From positions 1 through 49,604 of the forward strand of contig JALWJZ010000049.1 of assembly GCA_026996855.1 (NCBI GenBank): DNA of 49,604 nt. Reading direction: 5' to 3'. This document shows positions 23,820 through 32,689 of the stretch, one piece after another. Position 1 is the stretch's first letter. The number at the start of each line of letters is the position of its first letter. The notes beneath the pieces are model-generated. The model worked only from the letters and a program-made list of their open reading frames with translations, had not been told where the DNA came from and made no database searches. The stretch comes from Anaerolineales bacterium (GTDB lineage: Bacteria; Chloroflexota; Anaerolineae; Anaerolineales; DRMV01). A program made the position numbers and the translations under genes.

Positions 23820-23919
23820 GTAGCCGTTAGCCGAGGGTCGTCGGCCGACAGCGGACGGTTGCCGACGAACGGACAAAGAACCAACGGCTGTCGGCTACCG
23901 GCTGACGGCTGCCGGCTCG
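23820..23919. repeat. Heptamer-period array before dsrE-like gene
   Basis: A 7-base periodicity runs through most of the spacer. The last five units share CGGCT, and the first ones contain its complement AGCCG, so the array is also partly palindromic (GGTAGCCG at 23819-23826 against CGGCTACC at 23892-23899). It ends about five bases before the ribosome site of the next gene. Confidence 0.7.
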
Positions 23920-23934
23920 AAAAGGAGGTGACGC

Positions 23935-24435
23935 ATGGCCGAGCAAACCCGGAAAATGGCCTTCATTTGTTCCAAAGGGGACCTGGACATGGCCTATCCC
24001 GCGCTCATCATGGGGTGGGCCGCGCTGGGTGTGGGCGTGGACGTTACCATTTTCTTCACCTTTTGGGGGCTGGACCTCATCCGCAAGAGTCGGGTGGACA
24101 ACCTGCAACTGGCACCCGTGGGCAACACCAGCATGCGCACCGGCATGATGGGCTTTCCCTTCGACATCGGCATTCCCCAAATCGTGGGTGTGCTCCCCGG
24201 CATGACCGCCTTCGCCACCGCGCTCATGAAGGGCAAGATGAAGAAACTGGACGTGCCCCCGGTGCGGGAGATGCTGGAGATGCTCCACGACGCCGGCGCC
24301 AAACTCTATGCCTGCAAGATGACCGTGGACATGGCCGGCCTCAAGAAAGAGGACTTCCTGGAAGTGGTGGACGACATCGTCACCGCAACGGATTTCATCG
24401 AGATGACGGAAGGCGCGCAAATCGTCTTCATTTGA
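23935..24435 (+). CDS. DsrE/DsrF-like (DsrE2-type) sulfur carrier
   Basis: The 166-residue protein fits the DsrE/DsrF/DsrH-like superfamily: FICSKGDLDMAYPALIMG at the start, a membrane-like stretch around FFTFWGLDL, and the active-site context KLYACKMTVDM with C127. These proteins bind sulfane sulfur on the cysteine and pass it to TusA/TusE-type partners. A second cysteine is C12. It probably works with the preceding TusE-like protein and the flavoprotein. AAAAGGAGGTGA precedes the ATG. It is the last gene before a strong terminator. Confidence 0.82.
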   Translation: MAEQTRKMAFICSKGDLDMAYPALIMGWAALGVGVDVTIFFTFWGLDLIRKSRVDNLQLAPVGNTSMRTGMMGFPFDIGIPQIVGVLPGMTAFATALMKGKMKKLDVPPVREMLEMLHDAGAKLYACKMTVDMAGLKKEDFLEVVDDIVTATDFIEMTEGAQIVFI

Positions 24436-24468
24436 TTTAGAGGGCCCAATGCGGCGAGGGTCTTTTGC

Positions 24469-24510
24469 AGACGGGCGGTGCCTACGGGCATCGCCCGTCT
24501 TTCGCTTTCT
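24469..24510 (+). terminator. Rho-independent terminator with TACG tetraloop
   Basis: A 14-bp stem (24469-24482 with 24487-24500, one G-T pair) is closed by the stable tetraloop TACG between C and G, followed by a T-rich tail. It ends the sulfur-handling operon. Confidence 0.88.
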
Positions 24511-24516
24511 CTGGGG

Positions 24517-24522
24517 TATAAT
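24517..24522 (+). promoter_or_regulatory. -10 box of the PfkB-parA-parB region
   Basis: A perfect TATAAT 24 bases before the kinase start, immediately after the terminator tail. No clear -35 is seen at 16-18 bases. Confidence 0.5.
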
Positions 24523-24546
24523 GGACGGCACGGAGGGGCTGTCGGT

Positions 24547-25377
24547 ATGGTGGACTATCTGGTCATCGGCCATGTCACCCGAGATGTGCTCCCCGGCGGG
24601 GGATACCGCCTGGGGGGTACGGTGGCTTACGCCGGCCTGACCGCGCACCGCCTGGGCCTGCGGGTCGGCGTGGTGACCGCGTGCGCGGAGGACCTGGACC
24701 TTTCCCCCCTGGCACCGTTGTTGGTGCATCGGGTGCCCTCGGAAACCACCACCACCTTCGAGAACCGGGAAACCGCCCGGGGCCGGGTGCAGGTGATTCG
24801 CGAGGTGGCCACGGGCTTGCAGGGTTACCACGTCCCCCCGGAATGGCGCCGCGCGGCCATCGTGCACCTGGCGCCCGTGGCCCAGGAAGTGGACCCCCGC
24901 ATGGTTACCCTGTTCACCCGTGGTCTCATCGGGGTGACGCCCCAGGGCTGGATGCGGGAGTGGGACGAAACCGGGCGGGTGCGCACCGGTTCCTGGCCCG
25001 AGGCGCCTTACGTGCTGCCCCGGGTGGCCGCGGCCGTGCTCAGCATCGAAGACTTGGGCCACGACGAGAGCCGCATCGCGGATTTGGCCGGGCTGGTGCC
25101 GGTGCTGGTGGTGACCCGCGGCGCCCAGGGCGCGGATTTGTACTGGCAGGGCGGGGAATACCACGCGGACCCGCCTCCGGTACGGGAAGTGGACCCCACC
25201 GGCGCGGGGGACATCTTTGCGGCCTGCTTCTTCGTGCGGCTGCTGGAAACCCGGGACCCGGTGCACGCGCTGGCCTTTGCCACCTTCCTGGCCTCCAAAT
25301 CCGTGGAACGGGAAGGCTTGGCCGGCGTGCCCACCGAAGAGGAAATCCGTGAGGCCTTCCTGGAGCGCATTTTATGA
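24547..25377 (+). CDS. PfkB-family sugar/nucleoside kinase
   Basis: The 276-residue protein has the ribokinase/PfkB C-terminal signature EVDPTGAGDIFAACF with the catalytic aspartate, and the N-terminal LGGTVAYAGLTAHRLG glycine region. The substrate cannot be told; it is shorter than typical ribokinases (about 300). GTG codons upstream are possible, but ATG 24547, shortly after CGGAGGGG, gives the best start. Its stop overlaps the parA start (ATGA), an unusual coupling for a sugar kinase and a partition gene. Confidence 0.8.
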   Translation: MVDYLVIGHVTRDVLPGGGYRLGGTVAYAGLTAHRLGLRVGVVTACAEDLDLSPLAPLLVHRVPSETTTTFENRETARGRVQVIREVATGLQGYHVPPEWRRAAIVHLAPVAQEVDPRMVTLFTRGLIGVTPQGWMREWDETGRVRTGSWPEAPYVLPRVAAAVLSIEDLGHDESRIADLAGLVPVLVVTRGAQGADLYWQGGEYHADPPPVREVDPTGAGDIFAACFFVRLLETRDPVHALAFATFLASKSVEREGLAGVPTEEEIREAFLERIL

Positions 25378-26198
25378 GTGCACGCGTGTACGCGTTGGTG
25401 AATCAAAAGGGCGGTGTGGGCAAGACCACCACCGCGGTGAACCTGAGCGCTTACCTGGCCCAGTGGGGCTATCGGGTCTTGCTGGTGGACCTGGACCCCC
25501 AGGCCAATGCCACCTCGTCCCTGGGCGTGGAGAAATTCCACGTGCAGCAAGGCACGTACGAGGCCCTCATCGGCGCGGCGCCGGTGGGTACTCTGCTGTT
25601 GCGCAATCCCAAATGGAACCTGCATTTATTGCCGGCTTCGCCCCACCTGGCCGGTGCCGAGGTGGAACTGGTGGGGGAACTGGCCCGGGAGACCAAACTG
25701 CGCCGTGCGTTGCAGCCGGTGCTGGAGCGTTTCGATTACATCTTCATCGACTGTCCCCCTTCCCTGGGCCTGCTCACCCTCAACGGCCTGGTGGCGGCCA
25801 CCGGCGGGGTCATCATTCCCGTGCAGGCCGAATACCTGGCCCTGGAAGGCCTGAGTTTGCTCATGCAAACCCTGCGGCGGGTGCAGTCGGCCCTGGAGCC
25901 GAACCTGGACATCCGCGGGGTGGTCATCACCATGTACGATGGCCGCACCCGGCTGGCCAACGACGTGGTTCGCGAAATTCGCGACTTCTTCGGCGACAAG
26001 GTCTTCCGTACCCTCATTCCCCGGAGCGTGCGCCTGGCCGAGGCGCCTTCCCACGGCCTGCCCATCAGCGTGTACGCGCCCCGCTCCCTGGGAGGCCGGG
26101 CCTATGCCATGCTGGCCCGGGAACTTCTGGAAGGCGACGGCCTGAGCGCGCCGCCGGTGCGTCCCGGCCAGCCCAGCCTGGCCGCCCAAAACCGCTGA
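25374..26198 (+). CDS. parA: ParA/Soj chromosome partitioning ATPase
   Basis: The 274-residue protein has the deviant Walker A motif KGGVGKTTT (residues 12-20), LLVDLDPQANAT and FIDCPPSLGLL, all characteristic of ParA/Soj. It binds DNA non-specifically in the ATP form and drives origin segregation together with ParB. It overlaps the PfkB gene at its start and is followed by parB 64 bases later. No consensus parS palindrome was noticed in the window. Confidence 0.93.
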   Translation: MSARVYALVNQKGGVGKTTTAVNLSAYLAQWGYRVLLVDLDPQANATSSLGVEKFHVQQGTYEALIGAAPVGTLLLRNPKWNLHLLPASPHLAGAEVELVGELARETKLRRALQPVLERFDYIFIDCPPSLGLLTLNGLVAATGGVIIPVQAEYLALEGLSLLMQTLRRVQSALEPNLDIRGVVITMYDGRTRLANDVVREIRDFFGDKVFRTLIPRSVRLAEAPSHGLPISVYAPRSLGGRAYAMLARELLEGDGLSAPPVRPGQPSLAAQNR

Positions 26199-26257
26199 CC
26201 GCCGCCCGCCGACGCAACGGCTGCCGACCGCTGACCGCCGACTGCTCACTGCCGAGG
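26194..26257. repeat. Heptamer-period array before parB
   Basis: About nine 7-base units of the type GCYGACY, with one phase shift near 26222, fill the parA-parB spacer and run up to the start region of parB. Confidence 0.6.
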
Positions 26258-26262
26258 AACCC

Positions 26263-27132
26263 ATGTCTCGCAAACGCGCTGGATTAGGTCGAGGTTTGAG
26301 CGCTCTCCTTCCCCAAGAAGAAGCCTCGGGGGAAAGCGGCCGGGGTATTCTCTACGTACCTTTGGATGCCATCCGCCCCAATCCCCGGCAACCCCGCCAG
26401 CACATGACCCCCGAGGCCCTGGAAGAACTGGCCGCGTCCATTCGCGAGCACGGGGTGTTGCAACCCCTGCTGGTGACCCGGGGGGAACGACCGGGGACGT
26501 ACATCCTGGTGGCTGGCGAACGGCGATGGCGCGCGGCCCGGGCCGCGGGGCTGGAGCGGGTGCCCGTATTGGTGCGGGAACTCACCGAGCGGGAGCGGCT
26601 GGAATTGGCCCTGGTGGAGAACGTGCAGCGGGCCGACCTGAACCCCCTGGAAGAAGCCGAAGCCTACCGCCAGTTGCACGAGGAATTCGGCCTTTCCCAT
26701 GCCGAAATCGCCCGCCGGGTGGGCAAGAGCCGCGTCGCGGTGACCAACACCCTGCGCCTGCTCAAACTGAGCAAGGAGGTCAAGGCCGCGCTCCTGGCCG
26801 GGGAAATTCAGGAAGGCCACGCGCGCGCCTTGCTGGCCCTGCCCGGCGAGAAACAGGCCCGGGCACTGGAGGAAATCCGCCGCCGGGGGCTGACCGTGCG
26901 CCAGACCGAGGCTCTGGTGCGTCGGTGGCTCCAGCAGGATGCGCCCTCTCCTTCGAGCGCGTCGGCCGGGCAGGAGCCTTCCGACCCTCACTTGCGCGAG
27001 GTCGCACGCCGGTTGGAACGGCGCTTCGGCACCCGGGTGGACATCCGGGGGAACGCGAACCGGGGCCGCATTGTGCTGCACTATTTCTCTGAAGAGGAAC
27101 TGCAATCCCTCCTGGAACGCCTGTTACGGTGA
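26263..27132 (+). CDS. parB: ParB/Spo0J chromosome partitioning protein
   Basis: The 289-residue protein begins LGRGLSALLP. The ParB/sulfiredoxin-like CTPase fold carries the motif GERRWRAA, ENVQRADLNPLEEA leads into the helix-turn-helix (LSHAEIARRVGKSRVAV), and a C-terminal dimerisation region follows (LEEIRRRGL to the end). It binds parS sites and spreads as a CTP-dependent clamp, working with the ParA just upstream. Length is typical. Confidence 0.93.
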   Translation: MSRKRAGLGRGLSALLPQEEASGESGRGILYVPLDAIRPNPRQPRQHMTPEALEELAASIREHGVLQPLLVTRGERPGTYILVAGERRWRAARAAGLERVPVLVRELTERERLELALVENVQRADLNPLEEAEAYRQLHEEFGLSHAEIARRVGKSRVAVTNTLRLLKLSKEVKAALLAGEIQEGHARALLALPGEKQARALEEIRRRGLTVRQTEALVRRWLQQDAPSPSSASAGQEPSDPHLREVARRLERRFGTRVDIRGNANRGRIVLHYFSEEELQSLLERLLR

Positions 27133-27187
27133 GAATTTTCTCATCGAAGGCCCTTATTTTGGATGCTCCCCACCCTCAGAAAAAGCG

Positions 27188-27193
27188 TATAAT
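27188..27193 (+). promoter_or_regulatory. -10 box of the Tad minor pilin operon
   Basis: A perfect TATAAT 53 bases before the TadE-like gene, in the 113-base spacer after parB. No convincing -35 was found. Confidence 0.4.
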
Positions 27194-27245
27194 GATTCCG
27201 TACTCACCGTTCCTGTGGGAAGGGTAACGGGGAGGGTTTCACCCC

Positions 27246-27956
27246 ATGAAAGTGCAAAGGCTTCGGGAGCAGGGCTCCCGGCGTTCGTGGTTTGGTAAAA
27301 GAGGTTCACCGGCCCAGAGCCTGGTGGAAATGGCTTTAATGCTGACCATCCTGTTGCTCATCCTTTCGGGCCTGGTGGAGTTCGGCTTCTGGATGCTGGA
27401 TTACAGCAACATGGTGATGTCCATTCGCAACGCGGCCCGCTTTGCCGTGGATAACGACCATCGTTTTTTGCGTTCCGAATGCCATCCCTGGAATGCCAAA
27501 GACGCGGTGTGCGATCGGTTGTCGGCCAGTTTTGATGAAACCGTGTGCAACGAAGACTTCTACTGCAAAATATCCCGTCTGGCCGAGCAGAACTTGGAAC
27601 GCCACGTGCCCAGCATTCGGTTGGACCCAACCCTGGGCGATGACATCGTCATTTCCGTGTTCACCTTTACCGAAGGTACGTCCAGCGTGGTCACGGACCG
27701 GCACCCCAACCCCAGCGGTTTTTGGAGTTACTACGGCACCCGCTCTTCCCGGTTTTCCAATGCCGATGTCAAGAACATGATTGCGTCTCAGGGGGTGACG
27801 CATACCAGTGCGGGGTACGTGTTGGTCGAAGTGTATTACAGTTACAAGCACAAATTGGGTTTGCCCTGGCTCAAAGCCTTCGTGCCCGATCCCCTGCCTT
27901 TGTATGCCTATGTTTTCATGCCTCTGTACTCGGCCGCGCCGACGCCGACGCCGTGA
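27246..27956 (+). CDS. TadE-like minor pilin
   Basis: The 236-residue protein starts with a short basic segment and the pilin-type hydrophobic helix QSLVEMALMLTILLLILSG, with the conserved glutamate (SLVEMA) seen in TadE proteins. Its extracytoplasmic part has four clustered cysteines (ECHPW, AVCDRL, ETVCNEDFYCK) and ends in a Pro/Thr tail. It is probably processed by a prepilin peptidase and built into or beside a Tad/Flp pilus. No Tad ATPase or platform gene is in the window. GGGGAGGG precedes the start. Confidence 0.8.
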   Translation: MKVQRLREQGSRRSWFGKRGSPAQSLVEMALMLTILLLILSGLVEFGFWMLDYSNMVMSIRNAARFAVDNDHRFLRSECHPWNAKDAVCDRLSASFDETVCNEDFYCKISRLAEQNLERHVPSIRLDPTLGDDIVISVFTFTEGTSSVVTDRHPNPSGFWSYYGTRSSRFSNADVKNMIASQGVTHTSAGYVLVEVYYSYKHKLGLPWLKAFVPDPLPLYAYVFMPLYSAAPTPTP

Positions 27957-28004
27957 TGATGCACCGTTGTTTGGTCATACCGTTTTGATTCGAGGGTGAG
28001 TCCT

Positions 28005-29810
28005 ATGTACTTGCGCAGTCGTGCTCCACGTCACTCCCGGGCTCAGATTATGGTCATCCTGGCCGTGGGCACCTTGGTGTTGCTGGCCTTCACCGGGTTC
28101 GCGTTGGATTTGGCCCAGTACCTCATCTTCCGCGCCCAGTTGCGCCGGGCGGTGGACGCGGCAGCCATTGCGGCCGCGTCCCACTTCCGAGGCCAGTACA
28201 CCAATGTGAGCCAGATGCGGAACGGTATGGAGCGGGCGGCTAAAGAGGTACTGGCCCTCAACGGCTTTGACGTTTCCCACGTTGAAGTGGTCACTTCTAT
28301 TGACAACAGCCCTCCAGTGTGTGACGACCCTGCCACCGATATCAACGAGGTACCGGACAAGTACATCTGCTTCCCCCGGCAGCGGAAGAAGGTATGGGTG
28401 AAGGCCGAGGTGACGTACAACACGGCTTTTCTACGTTTGTTCGGTATCAAAACCATCACCGTGACGGCCGCGGCTGTGGGGGAATCTGCGGCCATGGACG
28501 TGGTGCTCATCATCGATATTTCCAGCTCCCTGGCATACGGGCACGGCGACCCTACCAAGCCGGACCACGAACTGGACGACCCCTACACTTGTAATCAGTA
28601 TCCCAACGATCTTACCAATGGGTGCCTCCCCTTTGAATACATTCGTTCGGCCGCCAAACAATTCGCCAACAAAATTCTGGATCTTTCTTGCGCCGACCCC
28701 ACCGACCCGAACAACTGCTTGGAACAGGATCGGATGGCATTGGTGGTCTTTTCCACCGGTTGGGAAAACGAGCCGTCCAGTTTTCGAGGCACGTTTGTGG
28801 TACTCAACAATAACGGTAAGCCCTGGTTCCGCAAACGCAGCGACGTTCTGGCTAAACTGGACGCGTTGCGGGTGTACGACCCGGGTGTGACGGCCAAGGA
28901 GTGGATCGATGCGGGCGCCCCTGAATGGCCGGGAAGCGCTCGTTTGTATACGCGAGATGGCACCCTGGGCGGCGAGGTATGTGCCGGCCCACATGATCCC
29001 CCTTGCGAATATGTGCGCAACGTGTGTCTTCCTTTGGCCGCGGGTGTCAACGATATTTCCACCTGCATGAGCACCAATTTGGGCGGTGCCTTAAAATTGG
29101 CGCAATCCGTGCTGAGCACCGATTTCCGTTCCGATGCCTTGCGGGTCGTGGTTCTGTTGACCACAGGCGTGCCGAATGCCACTTTTGCGGACATGGACGG
29201 TTACGAGCCGCCCATTGACGACACGGATATCTTGGAATGGAAGGACGTCCTGGATTCCAACGAGAAGAACCAGTTGCCTTTCGGGTATTGTCCCCAGGAT
29301 ACGCAATATTCGTGGAGGCATCCCAGTTGGGGCATTCCCGACTACGGGCAATGTCGAGATTTGGACGTGGCCCATTTGAGCGGTGGACGCTGGGTGCCTT
29401 CACGGCGCACCAGTACTTCGGACCCGGCGTTTGATGCCGAAGATTATGCCTACTACTACGTAGATGCCCTTGGTTGCCCCAACGATGCCACGGAGGCCTC
29501 GGCCCGGGGGTGTGCTACCAAGGGCATGGAGGCCGTGCTGTTTGCCATCGGCATCGGCGAGGAAGTGGTGAGTACCGACGTGAGCGAATCGGGTGACCCG
29601 CCCTCCGGGGCCATGTTCTTGCGTTATGCGGCTGCTTTAGGCGACGACAACGACCCCCGCACCGACGTATGCCAGAGTCAGGGGAAGCCTTTTGTGCCGA
29701 CCGGCACCAAGCAAAAGTGTGGGAATTACTTCTGGATTGAGTCCGGTTCCGATGTGCGAGCCGTGTTCGATGAAATTGCTCGACGCATTTTCACCCGTAT
29801 TTCGCACTAA
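28005..29810 (+). CDS. TadG-like protein with von Willebrand A domain
   Basis: The 601-residue protein has an N-terminal membrane helix (IMVILAVGTLVLLAFTGFAL) followed by the QLRRAVDAAAIAAA segment typical of TadG/TadE proteins. A von Willebrand factor A domain starts near residue 163, with the metal-ion-dependent adhesion site DISSS (171-175). It would sit in the cell envelope or pilus and mediate adhesion. Many cysteines after residue 185 suggest disulfide bonds. ATG 28005 is preferred: GAGGG is nine bases upstream, while a GTG at 27996 overlaps that site. It is the middle gene of three. Confidence 0.82.
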   Translation: MYLRSRAPRHSRAQIMVILAVGTLVLLAFTGFALDLAQYLIFRAQLRRAVDAAAIAAASHFRGQYTNVSQMRNGMERAAKEVLALNGFDVSHVEVVTSIDNSPPVCDDPATDINEVPDKYICFPRQRKKVWVKAEVTYNTAFLRLFGIKTITVTAAAVGESAAMDVVLIIDISSSLAYGHGDPTKPDHELDDPYTCNQYPNDLTNGCLPFEYIRSAAKQFANKILDLSCADPTDPNNCLEQDRMALVVFSTGWENEPSSFRGTFVVLNNNGKPWFRKRSDVLAKLDALRVYDPGVTAKEWIDAGAPEWPGSARLYTRDGTLGGEVCAGPHDPPCEYVRNVCLPLAAGVNDISTCMSTNLGGALKLAQSVLSTDFRSDALRVVVLLTTGVPNATFADMDGYEPPIDDTDILEWKDVLDSNEKNQLPFGYCPQDTQYSWRHPSWGIPDYGQCRDLDVAHLSGGRWVPSRRTSTSDPAFDAEDYAYYYVDALGCPNDATEASARGCATKGMEAVLFAIGIGEEVVSTDVSESGDPPSGAMFLRYAAALGDDNDPRTDVCQSQGKPFVPTGTKQKCGNYFWIESGSDVRAVFDEIARRIFTRISH

Positions 29811-29843
29811 TTTAGCAGACACATGATGTTTTGGAGGAAGCGT

Positions 29844-32504
29844 ATGCGCACACGTTGGCGTTTTTGGAAATCGGCCCAGGGCTTGGTGGAATTTGCCCTG
29901 GTGCTGCCCATTGCCTTGCTTTTGTTGCTGGGCACCATTGAGTACGGGCGTCTTTTCCATGCCTGGGTGCTGGTCACCAACGCGGCCCAGGAGGGCGCCC
30001 GTTACGCGGCTTCTGGCGAATTTATGCAGACTTATTGTACGGATATGGATTTGCCGGGCGACGCCGACGGCGACGGCGATGGCGATCGGGGCCTGGGACA
30101 CGCATGCCTCATCGACAATCTGGATCCGGAATTCAACGAAATCGACGCCGCCCGGCTTCCTTCCATCAAGCACCGAGTTGACGAACTCACCCGGGGGCTG
30201 GCCAAGGACCCTTTGGCGGGATGGAAACAACCCAAGTACTTCAAGGTCACCGTATGTGCCAACCCCGGCGGGGTGTACCATCCCCCTTCGGATACGTCGC
30301 CGCCGCGCTGCTTGCCCAACGAAACGGCTGGCGAACTGGACGCGCCTTATGAGACCCGAGTTCTGGTCGCAGTGACTTATGAGTTCGAATTCATCACGCC
30401 CTTCCTTCGCGACATCGCGCCGACGGTGACCTTGCACGCGGAACGGGAGGCGATTCTGGAACGCTTCCGGGTGCAGGGCCAAATTGACCTGCCACCCACC
30501 ATCGCTTTGCCTTCTCCCACACCCTTGCCTTCGGCTACCTATACCCCTTCCCCTACGTTTACCCATACGCCGACAAATACCCCTTCTCCTACCCCTACGG
30601 CCACGCCTACGCCCAGTTGTGACCTCATCCAGGTGGACGGTGCTTACGTTTATTCCTGGGATGCAGGTCGGGTATACGCGTTCGTGGACAATCACAACAC
30701 CTTCCCCATTACGCTGATACAGACCACGGTAAATTGGGACGCCGCCACGTTGAGCGGTGCGTATGCCGACAAGTTCGTCTTCAACGGTACCCGATACTAC
30801 AATGGTGACGATGCCTCGCCCCCGGCTTCGGCGTCCAGTTCCGTGACCCTGCCCGAATTGCGCACCGACGCTTCCTGGTATGCCGAATTTCGTCGTGGGG
30901 GGCGTCGCGTCCCCTCGGGGGAAATGATGTTCTCGCCTTTCACCGTGGATTTGCAGTTCCGCATTGAATCCTCCCCATCTCTCACTTGCTCCTACACCGT
31001 GACTTATGAACCCTTCCACCTGGAAATTGTGCAGCCGCCCGCGGACAACGTGGTCGTCTTGCGGAACGGTACCAACGCGGAGCGGGAGCAGACCCGCTTC
31101 GAGGCCGAAGCCTGGGACCCCAATGTGGGGACCAACAACGGCGACGGCGTGGATTGGGTTCAGTTCCGCATTTTGCGTCCCTCCGGAGGTAGTATCCAAT
31201 GGCGGACGGAATCGGTTCCCCGGTTTTGTGCCTTTGGCGGTGATGCCACATGCAACTGGATGTATAACTGGTTGTGGAATCGCTTTGGGAGCCGTTATCC
31301 CAACGGAGTGTACACGTTGCAGGCTCGGGCCCAACGAAGCAGCGATGGGGGCAAGACGGCTTGGGTCAGCCGTACCTTCATTTTGGATAAGCCCGCACCC
31401 AGTTGCTCCGATTTGGTCGTCACCACACCTTTACGGGCACGTCAATATGCCCAGTTGGAAATGTACATTCGAAACACCAGCCCGAAATGGCGAGCACCTT
31501 TCGAACTGACCTACACCCGCTTGGACTGGAACCCTGTAGGATCGGGCTATTATGTGGACGAATTTAAATGGCAAAACACCCGTTACTACTCGGGCAATGA
31601 TTATTCTTCACCCACTGAGGTCAACAGCGGCCGTGGTCTGCTGCTGCCGCGCAACGTAACCCGGCGCTGGCGGGTGGATTTTGACCGACCCGGTCCGGAC
31701 GACCCCTTGTATGGTACCTTCACCGTGCTGTTGCGTTTCCAGGCTTTCGATGCCCAGGGGAACGTGATTCAAACGTGCGACATTGTGGAGTCCTTGACGC
31801 TGAACACGCCGGCACCCACGGCTACAGCAACCCAGACATTGACACCGACCATTACGCCGACACCAACCATTACTCCGACACCGACTATTACGTTGACACC
31901 CACCATCACGCCCACGGCTTCCATCACCCCGACGGCGACCCGAACGCCTACACCGTCGCCTTCGCCAACGATCACGCCCACTCCGAATTGTAGTTTGATA
32001 TCCATTTCGTCCTTCACGGCCTCGGGGGATGACTTGGTGGCCCAGGTGCAAAATAACAACCCAATACCTGTGACCCTTACCTATACGCGACTGGAATGGC
32101 CCGACGTGGATACCATCTCCAGTGCACGGGTGAACTGGATGCAATTCGACGGCACCCGGTATTACTCGGGTGACGATTACTCTTCTCCTACGACAAGGAG
32201 CAGTTCCCTGTCCTTTGCCGCGGGTGGGAATGCGCAATGGCGGGCCGATTTCAATGGCGTTTCTACCTTGTTTGGCGAATTCACCCTGGAGTTGACCTTT
32301 GACGGCGTATGCACGGTGTACGCGACGTTGGTGTTACCTACTCCTACACCGACGCGAACACCCACCATCACCCCGACGCCAACGCCGACGGTGCCCGCGC
32401 CGCCTACGTTTACGCCCACGCCTACGCCCACGCCTACGCCTACCTCGCCCCCGGTCGCTTCGCCGACGCCCACGCCTACGTACAATTGGGGCGGTTCGGA
32501 ATAA
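29844..32504 (+). CDS. TadE-like surface protein with three beta-domain repeats and Thr/Pro linkers
   Basis: The 886-residue protein begins with a TadE-type helix (AQGLVEFALVLPIALLLLLG). A cysteine-containing domain follows, with an acidic GDADGDGDGDRG stretch at about 73-84. Three Thr/Pro-rich linkers (about 222-255, 655-713 and 832-878) separate and flank homologous domains. Each domain carries a near-identical motif: NGTRYYNGDDASPP at 314, QNTRYYSGNDYSSPT at 577, DGTRYYSGDDYSSPT at 769. The middle repeat is preceded by a separate beta-type domain (about 390-515). The architecture suggests a long stalked adhesin at the cell surface. ATG 29844 is chosen because GGAGG lies six bases upstream; the frame also opens at 29823. 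The low-complexity linkers are prone to length change. Confidence 0.8.
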   Translation: MRTRWRFWKSAQGLVEFALVLPIALLLLLGTIEYGRLFHAWVLVTNAAQEGARYAASGEFMQTYCTDMDLPGDADGDGDGDRGLGHACLIDNLDPEFNEIDAARLPSIKHRVDELTRGLAKDPLAGWKQPKYFKVTVCANPGGVYHPPSDTSPPRCLPNETAGELDAPYETRVLVAVTYEFEFITPFLRDIAPTVTLHAEREAILERFRVQGQIDLPPTIALPSPTPLPSATYTPSPTFTHTPTNTPSPTPTATPTPSCDLIQVDGAYVYSWDAGRVYAFVDNHNTFPITLIQTTVNWDAATLSGAYADKFVFNGTRYYNGDDASPPASASSSVTLPELRTDASWYAEFRRGGRRVPSGEMMFSPFTVDLQFRIESSPSLTCSYTVTYEPFHLEIVQPPADNVVVLRNGTNAEREQTRFEAEAWDPNVGTNNGDGVDWVQFRILRPSGGSIQWRTESVPRFCAFGGDATCNWMYNWLWNRFGSRYPNGVYTLQARAQRSSDGGKTAWVSRTFILDKPAPSCSDLVVTTPLRARQYAQLEMYIRNTSPKWRAPFELTYTRLDWNPVGSGYYVDEFKWQNTRYYSGNDYSSPTEVNSGRGLLLPRNVTRRWRVDFDRPGPDDPLYGTFTVLLRFQAFDAQGNVIQTCDIVESLTLNTPAPTATATQTLTPTITPTPTITPTPTITLTPTITPTASITPTATRTPTPSPSPTITPTPNCSLISISSFTASGDDLVAQVQNNNPIPVTLTYTRLEWPDVDTISSARVNWMQFDGTRYYSGDDYSSPTTRSSSLSFAAGGNAQWRADFNGVSTLFGEFTLELTFDGVCTVYATLVLPTPTPTRTPTITPTPTPTVPAPPTFTPTPTPTPTPTSPPVASPTPTPTYNWGGSE

Positions 32505-32525
32505 GGCGTAAGAGGAACCCTGGAG

Positions 32526-32573
32526 AAGAGGGTGTCCGGAACCCTTCCAGGGGTTCTGGGCACCCTCTTTCCT
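32526..32573 (+). terminator. Long-stem Rho-independent terminator
   Basis: A near-perfect stem of about 18 bp (32526-32544 with 32551-32569, one bulge on each side and one G-T pair) ends in TTTCCTT. It closes the Tad gene operon. Confidence 0.8.
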
Positions 32574-32689
32574 TGAAAATCAAGGGACGCTGTGCTGAAA
32601 AGGCATAAGGATTTGAGGCACGTTTTTCAGCCTTTCTGGGGAAGATTCCAGGCTATGCTCAGTGTAGCCATGAGAAGGGAGTATGTACT

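Noticed and set aside
25374-27132. parS site near parAB
   Set aside because: No sequence resembling the usual GTTTCACGTGAAAC palindrome was noticed between or beside the genes.
31804-31986. The Thr/Pro-coding DNA tracts (also 30502-30618 and 32335-32475) as independent tandem-repeat elements
   Set aside because: They are in frame within a single gene and are explained as protein linkers.
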